Below, piece by piece: positions 57,678 to 64,000 of a stretch of 64,000 bases of DNA (position 1 is its first letter; every line of letters begins with the position of its first letter). Position numbers and translations under genes: made by a program. This stretch comes from Phyllobacterium brassicacearum (GTDB lineage Bacteria > Pseudomonadota > Alphaproteobacteria > Rhizobiales > Rhizobiaceae): assembly GCF_003010955.1 (NCBI RefSeq), contig NZ_PGGO01000003.1, positions 1 through 64,000 of the forward strand, written 5' to 3'. Below the pieces are notes generated by a model. It saw nothing but the letters and a program-made list of their open reading frames with translations, did no database searches and was not told the origin of the DNA.

Positions 57678-60600
57678 ATGGCCACAGCCCCGAAAAGCAA
57701 AGCAGTGAAGGCCGAGGACGAACTTGGCCAAGCTCTTGAAAAGGCTCTCGAAATTGATTTCGACGAGTCGACGCTTGGGATGGATATGGATTTGTCGCCT
57801 ATCGATGACGACTTCTTGTCCTTCACTGATCTGGAAGCGCAGATATCGCAGGCAGCTCAAGAGCTTGCAGCGGAAAAGCAAAACCAGCCTGCTGATCCGG
57901 AGCCGGTGAAAACCGCCGAAATCAAAGCGCCTGCCCCAGTGGAGCCCCCAGTACCGCTTCCTGCGCCCAAGGCACAAATTAAGGCTGCGAACCCCATTCC
58001 GGCTGCGCCGCCCGCACCGCCACGGGCCCCGGCCATACCAACACAGACCTTCAAGCCCGCAAACGACGATTTGCTGCAAACTACTACCACCGTGCGCCCG
58101 GCTACGACGGTGCAAGCTCCCAAGTCTTACAACCTCGTCACTGCAATTGTCAGCCTCCTTTGGGCTGGCGGTGTCTTTGCACTCGGCAATGCGCTGTACG
58201 GCTCTTCACTACAGTCGATTCGCTCGTTCTCGGACTTCGCCGCGGCGCCATATGCCATCGGTCTGGCCATCGCCATCATCGTACCGATCATGCTGTTCTG
58301 GGCCTTTGCGCTGATGGTTCGGCGCGCCCAGGAAATGCAATATGCCGCGCGTTCCATGGCTGAAGCAGCCATGCGTCTTTCCGAGCCGGAAATGCTGTCA
58401 TCCGATCGCGTCGCCTCACTCGGACAAGCAGTGCGCCGCGAAGTGGCCGCCATGAGCGAAGGCGTCGAACGCACCCTCGCCCGCGCCGTCGAGCTTGAGA
58501 CGCTGGTTCAGACCGAAGTCAATCAGCTCGAGCGCGTTTACACGGACAACGAATTCCGCATCCGCACACTTGTCGACCGGCTTGGCGGTGAGCGCGAATC
58601 GGTTATCGGCCATGCGGAGCGCGTCCGCGCCTCGATCTCGAGCGCCCACGAACAGTTGAAGGATGAGCTGTCGCAGGCCGGTGAATCGCTGCGCGAGAAT
58701 CTCTCCAACGCCTCGACCAACCTCACCATGTCCATCAGCCAGTCTGGCGAGACACTTATCGACCGCCTCACGCAGAGCGGCCAGGCGATTTCCGAGTCGA
58801 TCACATCGCGTTCTGACGATATCTCGCACAAGATCAGCACTTCCGGCGAAGCCTTTGCAAACCTTCTGGAAATGCGCATCGCAGCACTGTCTGAACAGAC
58901 CGATGCCGTAACCATGAAACTGGCCGACACACTGGATGGCCGTACCAACAGCATGCTGTCGCTGCTTGGCAACGCCACGCAGACCCTCGTCGGCGAATTT
59001 GACACGCGGCTTGCAGGGCTGGACACAACAATCAACGAGCGCGGACGTTCACTTCTCGCTGAATTTGAGACCCGTGCTCAATCGCTCGACACCAGTACAG
59101 AGCGCCTCAATTCGGCGCTTGAAGCCCGTGCACGCCAGATCAACGAGCAGTTGATCGAGCGCACCCGCGACATCGCCAAGACCTTCACCGATGGCCGCGC
59201 TTCGATCGATGGCATCGTCGATGAGACCAAGGCGAAGATCGGCAATGATCTCTCGAGCCTGTCGGAATCCGTCGGAAGCCTGCTCTCGACCAACGCAGCG
59301 GCCTTTGCCGACAAACTGGCAGAAAACCGCGAAGCATTGGCTGCAACGCTGTCGGGCGAGACCGAACGGGCCGCTTCGATCATCAGCCACCACGCCGGAC
59401 AGTTTGGCGATCATACGTCCAACCTGAAAGGCCTGCTTGAAAGCAGCACATCAGCCATCGGCCAGATCGTCGCCGGGCACACCTCGTCCCTTGACGATAG
59501 GGCGGCAGGCTTGCGCGCGGCGCTCGATGACAATGATGCACGCATCGGTGCGACACTCGAGCAGCACGCGAGGGCAATCGAAGACCGCACCTCCGGCATG
59601 CATGCAGCCTTCTCCGACACCGACGCCAAGATCCGTCAGACGCTTGATGAACATGTTCGCACGATCGATGCCCGCAGCGGCCAGATCGAGACGGCGATCC
59701 ATGCCAATGACGCGAGAATTGGCCAGACGCTCGATGCCCATGCCAAAATCATGGATGACCGCACATCGGGCATGCGCGCCGCATTCGTCGACACGCACGC
59801 GAAGATTGCGCAGACACTGGATCAGCACGCCAAGAGCCTCGACGAGCGCAATCAGGAAATCCACGTGGCGCTTTCGAGCAGCGATATCAAGCTTGGCGAG
59901 ACGCTTTCCGCCCATACGCAGGCCATCGACGCCCGCAATGCTGAAATCCAGTCGACGCTGCTCAACAGTGGTGCCCGCATCGATGACACACTCGGCGGAT
60001 TTATCGAATCCGTTGACGATCGCACCAATCGTATCGAATCGGCGCTTACCAGCAGCGATGCCCGTATCAGCGATGTCCTTGCATCCCACGCCAGTGCCAT
60101 CGAGGATCGTACAGCCGGTATCGAACAGGCTCTGACGAACAGCGATGACCGGATCAGCCGGACGCTTGCTTCACATGCCTCGGCGATTGATGAGCGGTCA
60201 GCGGGGATCCAGTCGGCGCTGGACAATACCCATGCCCGCATTGACGAGACCCTCGTCCGGCATGCTGACCATATCGAGCAGCGTACATCGGGCATCCGCT
60301 CGGTGCTCGACACCAGCAACAACAAGATTGGCGAGACGCTTGCCTCGCACATCATTGCGCTCGAAGAACGCGCTTCGGGCATCCGGTCGGTGCTCGACGA
60401 CAACAACAACAAGATTGGCGAGACACTTGCCTCTCACATCGGTGCTCTCGAGGAGCGTGCTTCGGATATTCGCTCGCTGCTTGACGGAAGCAACAGCCAG
60501 ATCAGTGAGACGCTTGGCTCGCATATCGGCGCTATCGACGAGCGCGCCGCTACCATCCGAGCGACGCTTTCCGAAAGCCACACCCGCATCGGCGATACGC

Positions 60601-62735
60601 TCAATACCCATGCCAGCCAGCTCGACGAGCGGATCGCTGGTATCAAGGCAGCCATGGAACAGGGTACTACCGCGCTTGACCAGACGCTGGACAACCGGGC
60701 CAGCGCAATCAGCGACCGTACTGTTGCACTTCAGGCTGTCCTCCAGGACAGCGCCGAAGTGCTGGCGAAAGCCTTTGAAAACCACGGCGGTACCATCGAC
60801 GAGCGTACGACGACGATGCAGAATGCCCTGGCAATCGGCGTCGATAATGTACGCAAATCGCTGGAGCAGAGCGCTTCGGTGGTCGCACGCAGCCTGCGCG
60901 ACAAGATCTCCGAGGCCGCTTCTTCGCTCACCGGAGAAGCACAGAAGGCCGGCGAAGCGCTGGACGGTCATGGCGAGGCGTTCAGCCAGCGCATGAACGA
61001 GAGTCTGGCGCAAACCGAGAAGCGTCTTGGTGAGCGCGCCCGCGAAGCCGCGGCCAATCTGGAAGCGCTTGAAGCACGCTTCTCGGCGGCGACCGATTCA
61101 ACGGCGTCCAAACTTGCCGAAAGCACCCGTGAGCTCAATGAAGTTCTCTCGGCCCGTTCGCAGGAGATCATCGGCATCCTCGACAATACAGCACAGCCGC
61201 TGGTCGACAGCCTTGCCGATAATGGCCGCACGCTTGCCTCGCAGCTCGTTGAAGCCACGACAGCCGCCACCGAACGTCTGCGTGTCGAAAACGCCGCGCT
61301 TATCAATGCGATCGCCAGCCGCACGGCAGAGACCATTACTGCTGTCCAGGCCGCGAAAGCAGGTCTCACCGACGATGTCAGCAATCTGATCGACCGGCTC
61401 TCCGCTTCCAACGCGAAGCTGGGCGAACTCATTGACATGGCAACGAAGAACCTTGGTGACATTGACGGGCGGCTTCTGGATACAACGACGACCTTCGCCG
61501 AAAATGCGACCAAGGCCGCAGAATCGTTCCAGACCTCGACGCGCCTCATCGATGGCAATCTGGGCAAGCTGTCGCAACTGTCAAACTCGACGCTGACCGA
61601 CATTGCCGCCATCGCCAAGCGCTTCGAAGACCATGGCAGCATGTTGAATTCGGCGTCTGAACTCATCGGAGCTTCGCAGACGAATCTTGCTTCGACCTTC
61701 GATGAGCGTCAGGAAGCATTGAAGAAGCTGGCAGACGGCTTGGTCGCCAAATCCGAAAACATCGAAAAAACCATGCGTTCGTTCGAGTCGCTGGTCTCCT
61801 CGGCATTCGATCGTGCCGAAGGCCGCGCATCGCAGACCACCGAACAGATCCGCAACTCGATCTCGGAAGTTGTTGAACAGGCCTCGCAGAAGTTCGCCAA
61901 TGCGACCGACGAAATCCGCCGTTCCTCTGCCGCGATCCGCGCGGAACTCGAGGAAACACGTTCCGAATTGAAGCGTGGTGTCATGGACATGCCGGAAGAG
62001 GCGAAACAGTCGACCGCACAAATGCGCAAGGCCGTCGCCGAGCAAATCAATGCCCTGAAGGAACTATCTGAAATCGTTCAGAAGTCCGGACGACTGACCG
62101 ACGTTGGCGAAGGACGTGCCGCACGCGCGTCGGCCCGTGCATCGGTTGCTGTCGCAGCCCAGCCACAGCGTTCCGAGCCAGTCGCTTCTCCGCAGCCGCA
62201 GACAACTGCGCCGGCCGCACCAGCAGCAGCTCCGGCAATTCGCGGCAGCCTCGACGTGCGTGGCAACGCGGCACAAGCGCGCCCAGCCGGCAATGGCTGG
62301 GTATCGGATCTGCTTCGCCGCGCATCGAGCGACGAGGCTCAGGCCGAGCCAAAGGCAAAGACGCCTGAAGCAGGCGGACGTTCGCCAGGTCAGGTTGTCG
62401 AATCCCTCAACTCATTGTCGATCGACATCACCCGTGCCATCGATCATGAGGCTTCGGTCGAGCTTTGGCAGCGTTACCGAGCTGGTGAGCGCAATGTGTT
62501 CACCCGACGCCTCTATACGCTCAAGGGCCAGCAGACATTTGACGAGATCAAGCGCAAGTATCAAGCGGACAGCGAATTCCGCCGCGCCGTCGACCGTTAC
62601 ATGGATGATTTCGAACGCCTGCTCGAAGACGTAACGCGCAATGACCGCGACAATGTCATGACGCAGAACTATCTTACGTCTGACACCGGCAAGGTCTATA
62701 CGATGCTTGCGCACGCGAGTAACCGACTGCGCTAG
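57678..62735 (+). CDS. Giant coiled-coil membrane protein, growth pole ring (GPR/RgsE)-like
   Basis: A 1685-residue protein, started by the ATG at 57678 after GAGGTAAAC. The N-terminus is acidic (DFDESTLGMDMDLSPIDDDF), then Pro-rich (84-125); two transmembrane segments follow at about 153-175 and 191-214 (APYAIGLAIAIIVPIMLFWA). Nearly all the rest is helix with heptad and 11-residue spacing, including 17 exact 29-residue repeats at residues 578-1070. A Pro/Ala linker near 1490 leads to a compact C-terminal domain (SLSIDITRAIDHEASVELWQ, YRAGERNVFTRRLYTLKGQ) . Size, topology and order match Agrobacterium GPR and Sinorhizobium RgsE, which form the polar-growth ring. Confidence 0.7.
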   Translation: MATAPKSKAVKAEDELGQALEKALEIDFDESTLGMDMDLSPIDDDFLSFTDLEAQISQAAQELAAEKQNQPADPEPVKTAEIKAPAPVEPPVPLPAPKAQIKAANPIPAAPPAPPRAPAIPTQTFKPANDDLLQTTTTVRPATTVQAPKSYNLVTAIVSLLWAGGVFALGNALYGSSLQSIRSFSDFAAAPYAIGLAIAIIVPIMLFWAFALMVRRAQEMQYAARSMAEAAMRLSEPEMLSSDRVASLGQAVRREVAAMSEGVERTLARAVELETLVQTEVNQLERVYTDNEFRIRTLVDRLGGERESVIGHAERVRASISSAHEQLKDELSQAGESLRENLSNASTNLTMSISQSGETLIDRLTQSGQAISESITSRSDDISHKISTSGEAFANLLEMRIAALSEQTDAVTMKLADTLDGRTNSMLSLLGNATQTLVGEFDTRLAGLDTTINERGRSLLAEFETRAQSLDTSTERLNSALEARARQINEQLIERTRDIAKTFTDGRASIDGIVDETKAKIGNDLSSLSESVGSLLSTNAAAFADKLAENREALAATLSGETERAASIISHHAGQFGDHTSNLKGLLESSTSAIGQIVAGHTSSLDDRAAGLRAALDDNDARIGATLEQHARAIEDRTSGMHAAFSDTDAKIRQTLDEHVRTIDARSGQIETAIHANDARIGQTLDAHAKIMDDRTSGMRAAFVDTHAKIAQTLDQHAKSLDERNQEIHVALSSSDIKLGETLSAHTQAIDARNAEIQSTLLNSGARIDDTLGGFIESVDDRTNRIESALTSSDARISDVLASHASAIEDRTAGIEQALTNSDDRISRTLASHASAIDERSAGIQSALDNTHARIDETLVRHADHIEQRTSGIRSVLDTSNNKIGETLASHIIALEERASGIRSVLDDNNNKIGETLASHIGALEERASDIRSLLDGSNSQISETLGSHIGAIDERAATIRATLSESHTRIGDTLNTHASQLDERIAGIKAAMEQGTTALDQTLDNRASAISDRTVALQAVLQDSAEVLAKAFENHGGTIDERTTTMQNALAIGVDNVRKSLEQSASVVARSLRDKISEAASSLTGEAQKAGEALDGHGEAFSQRMNESLAQTEKRLGERAREAAANLEALEARFSAATDSTASKLAESTRELNEVLSARSQEIIGILDNTAQPLVDSLADNGRTLASQLVEATTAATERLRVENAALINAIASRTAETITAVQAAKAGLTDDVSNLIDRLSASNAKLGELIDMATKNLGDIDGRLLDTTTTFAENATKAAESFQTSTRLIDGNLGKLSQLSNSTLTDIAAIAKRFEDHGSMLNSASELIGASQTNLASTFDERQEALKKLADGLVAKSENIEKTMRSFESLVSSAFDRAEGRASQTTEQIRNSISEVVEQASQKFANATDEIRRSSAAIRAELEETRSELKRGVMDMPEEAKQSTAQMRKAVAEQINALKELSEIVQKSGRLTDVGEGRAARASARASVAVAAQPQRSEPVASPQPQTTAPAAPAAAPAIRGSLDVRGNAAQARPAGNGWVSDLLRRASSDEAQAEPKAKTPEAGGRSPGQVVESLNSLSIDITRAIDHEASVELWQRYRAGERNVFTRRLYTLKGQQTFDEIKRKYQADSEFRRAVDRYMDDFERLLEDVTRNDRDNVMTQNYLTSDTGKVYTMLAHASNRLR
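59409..60887 (+). repeat. Seventeen tandem 87-base (29-residue) coding repeats
   Basis: Units begin at 59409 and every 87 bases to 60801 with no insertion or loss. Key positions in each unit are Arg at 2, Ile/Met/Leu at 6, Leu/Ile/Phe at 10, Ile/Leu at 17, Thr-Leu or similar at 20-21, His often at 24, Ile/Leu at 28 and Asp/Glu at 29. Hydrophobic spacing 4-7-4-7-7 fits two hendecads and one heptad (11+11+7). Units at 60279, 60366 and 60453 are the most alike. Confidence 0.85.
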
Positions 62736-62754
62736 ATCCAGCCGATAACGACAT

Positions 62755-62787
62755 AAAAAAACGCGGCCTCTGAGCCGCGTTTTTTTT
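62755..62787. terminator. Bidirectional Rho-independent terminator after the giant gene
   Basis: ACGCGGC (62761-62767) pairs with GCCGCGT (62774-62780), flanked by A6 before and T7 after, so it can work on both strands. It ends the giant gene and, from the other side, the lipid-transport operon. Confidence 0.85.
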
Positions 62788-62846
62788 AGAATGACGTTCA
62801 GGATGATGGCTCGGAGCCTCTTGCGATAATGTTGGTGCAAGTGGCT

Positions 62847-63458
62847 CTAGATAACCGAGAGCGTCCAAGTGACGATGTCGCTTGTCGTATTGTCGAATGC
62901 GCGGTCGAGGGCGGCAATATAGGACGCGTTACCAGCGCCCCCACCGACAGGAGAGGTGGAACGGAACACACGCGACGAGCGGACGGTCCCGTTCTTGTCG
63001 TTCAGAACTTTGACGGCAATTTCAACGACTGCCGTTTCCCCGGCTGAAGCGTCGATGTCAAAGGTCCGAATTTCACTGATGACCTGATAGTCGATGGCAA
63101 GGCCATCGCCCGGGCGGCCGACACCGCCAAGACGGTGGGTGCTCTCAAACGCCTGGACCAGACGCGACTGCACAATATTCGGCAGGCGATCCGCCCACTG
63201 AGCACCCTTCAGGTAGGAAATCGAATTTGGCCCTGACCTGACAACAACATTTTCGCCATCGAGCGCCTTGAGCGCGGAGGGAGCTGCAATGAGAATTTGT
63301 CGTCCCTGCTTCCTCGGCGAGGTCACGGCGGGCGAAGCACTGGTAAGGTCGAACGTATCAAGCTTCTTGGAGCTGGCGCAGGCTGAAACGGACAAAGCCA
63401 TCAGCAGAGCGGCAACTGTCATTCTCGAGCTTACCAATCCCCTGTCCCCGCGAAGCAC
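62847..63458 (-). CDS. ABC-type transport auxiliary lipoprotein (Mla/PqiC-like)
   Basis: A 203-residue envelope lipoprotein: the signal ends MTVAALLMALSVSAC and the mature part has the ABC_trans_aux pattern (QILIAAPSALKALDGENVVV, ISYLKGAQWADRLPNIVQSR and LVQAFESTHRLGGVGRPGDG). It should be the outer-membrane partner of the MlaD-type protein encoded just upstream (63499). The GTG at 63458, with AAGAG before it, gives a positively charged n-region; TTG 63437 and ATG 63422 are alternatives. The operon ends here at a terminator. Confidence 0.85.
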   Translation of the reverse strand: MLRGDRGLVSSRMTVAALLMALSVSACASSKKLDTFDLTSASPAVTSPRKQGRQILIAAPSALKALDGENVVVRSGPNSISYLKGAQWADRLPNIVQSRLVQAFESTHRLGGVGRPGDGLAIDYQVISEIRTFDIDASAGETAVVEIAVKVLNDKNGTVRSSRVFRSTSPVGGGAGNASYIAALDRAFDNTTSDIVTWTLSVI

Positions 63459-63498
63459 AACGATCTCTTGATCTTCATGCGTTGCGAATCGGCCAAAG

Positions 63499-64000
63499 TC
63501 AACGGCGTGTGCGGCCGTCATATTCCGGAACACTGCCGCCCCCACCGAAAATCACACGCTGCGGGTTCTTTTCAAGATCCGATATGGCACGCTCGATGCG
63601 TTGGACCGACTGGCGGCTCTCGGTGACGAGCGCTTGTACGTCGCGTAGACCCTGTCCGGAGAATCGGTTGATGTTGTCGGTGATGGGACCAAGCCTGGCA
63701 TTCAGGTTGTCCGCCATCGCGCGATAGGATTTGAGTGTATCGCGTGCTTCACGCACGACGCTGCCATCCTGATCCGAGAGCTGTTTATCCAGTTTGGCCA
63801 AAACACCGTCGACCCGTGTCGATGCGGAATTGAGATTCGTCATCATCTCACGCGCTTCCTGGACAACTGCCTGTACGTCCTCGGCGCTCTGGCTAAATTT
63901 GTCGATAACCTCCGAATTGCTCGCAAGGGCGTCTGTAAATTTCTTCGTGTTGTTGACTGTGTCGACCAGCGGCCCCTTCACTTCCGTGATGAAGCTCTCG
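63499..64000 (-). CDS. MlaD-family phospholipid-binding protein, partial (C-terminal part)
   Basis: The open frame runs off the end of the window, so only the last ~166 residues are present. They form a long helical region (ASNSEVIDKFSQSAEDVQAV, VVQEAREMMTNLNSASTRVD, SYRAMADNLNARLGPITDNI) typical of the C-terminal tunnel of long MCE/MlaD proteins such as PqiB-like and Mce proteins, and end with a glycine-rich tail (VIFGGGGSVPEYDGRTRR). The MCE domain and transmembrane anchor must lie beyond 64000. It is 40 bases before the auxiliary lipoprotein gene. Confidence 0.8.
   Translation of the reverse strand, partial: ESFITEVKGPLVDTVNNTKKFTDALASNSEVIDKFSQSAEDVQAVVQEAREMMTNLNSASTRVDGVLAKLDKQLSDQDGSVVREARDTLKSYRAMADNLNARLGPITDNINRFSGQGLRDVQALVTESRQSVQRIERAISDLEKNPQRVIFGGGGSVPEYDGRTRR

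Noticed and set aside
59409-60887. Tandem repeats considered as a CRISPR array
   Set aside because: Units are contiguous, in frame and coding, without spacers; they are protein repeats.

Overview
The window is a piece of an alphaproteobacterial chromosome, almost certainly from the Hyphomicrobiales (Rhizobiales). The purC-purS-purQ-purL-bolA-grxD order, alaS next to recA, trmJ overlapping murI, a cckA-fliO-like-dksA cluster, an Irr-type iron box before mbfA, a GTTC-N7-GTTC SOS box before recA and a giant coiled-coil polar-growth protein all fit that order. The nearest relatives are probably Phyllobacterium or Brucella/Ochrobactrum-like bacteria; this is inference from gene content and was not tested by a search.

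Layout. 1-568: the end of an IS3-family element that runs off the window. 0.6-3.9 kb: ATP synthase inhibitor zeta, then purC, purS, a small coiled-coil protein, purQ and a GST. 4-7.9 kb: a lipoprotein, two DUF1127 proteins, a MocR regulator, a DUF1330 protein and an SDR. 8-16.8 kb: purL, bolA, grxD, an MFS exporter, ttcA, glsA, rpsD and an extensin-like protein. 16.8-22 kb: DUF3008, an HxlR/NAD(P)-binding divergent pair, a flavin oxidoreductase and a broken S10 carboxypeptidase. 21.8-30.5 kb: murI, trmJ, icd, a YciI protein, a frameshifted lipoprotein, alaS and recA. 30.7-44 kb: psuK-psuG, an OmpA lipoprotein, a LysR/NmrA pair, a GNAT, an orphan TctC-type binding protein, an SDR, an ArsR/NIPSNAP/monooxygenase group, mbfA, a LysE exporter, cysK and a VapBC module. 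44-57 kb: cckA, a FliO-like protein, dksA, sixA, ycjX with its TIGR01620 partner, folK-folP, a DUF922 protease, and an FNR with a 2Fe-2S ferredoxin. 57-64 kb: an HPt-like protein, a 1685-residue growth-pole-ring (GPR/RgsE)-like protein and the end of an Mla-type lipid transporter operon.

How the genes work together. PurC, PurS, PurQ and PurL supply purine synthesis (PurSQL form the three-part FGAM synthase). PsuK and PsuG recycle pseudouridine. The FNR and ferredoxin look like an electron-transfer pair. CckA, DksA, the HPt-like protein and the GPR-like protein belong to cell-cycle, stringent-response and polar-growth functions. Several small regulator/oxidoreductase pairs (HxlR, LysR, ArsR, MocR) each have a readable operator candidate in the divergent promoter.

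The most notable items are: a 17-unit, exactly 29-residue repeat in the GPR-like protein; an HPt protein next to it with lysine where the phospho-histidine belongs; a dispersed two-hairpin repeat present twice in opposite orientation, one copy supplying a stop codon; a long imperfect inverted repeat before ycjX; and two genes broken by frameshifts. No rRNA, tRNA, CRISPR array or prophage was seen.
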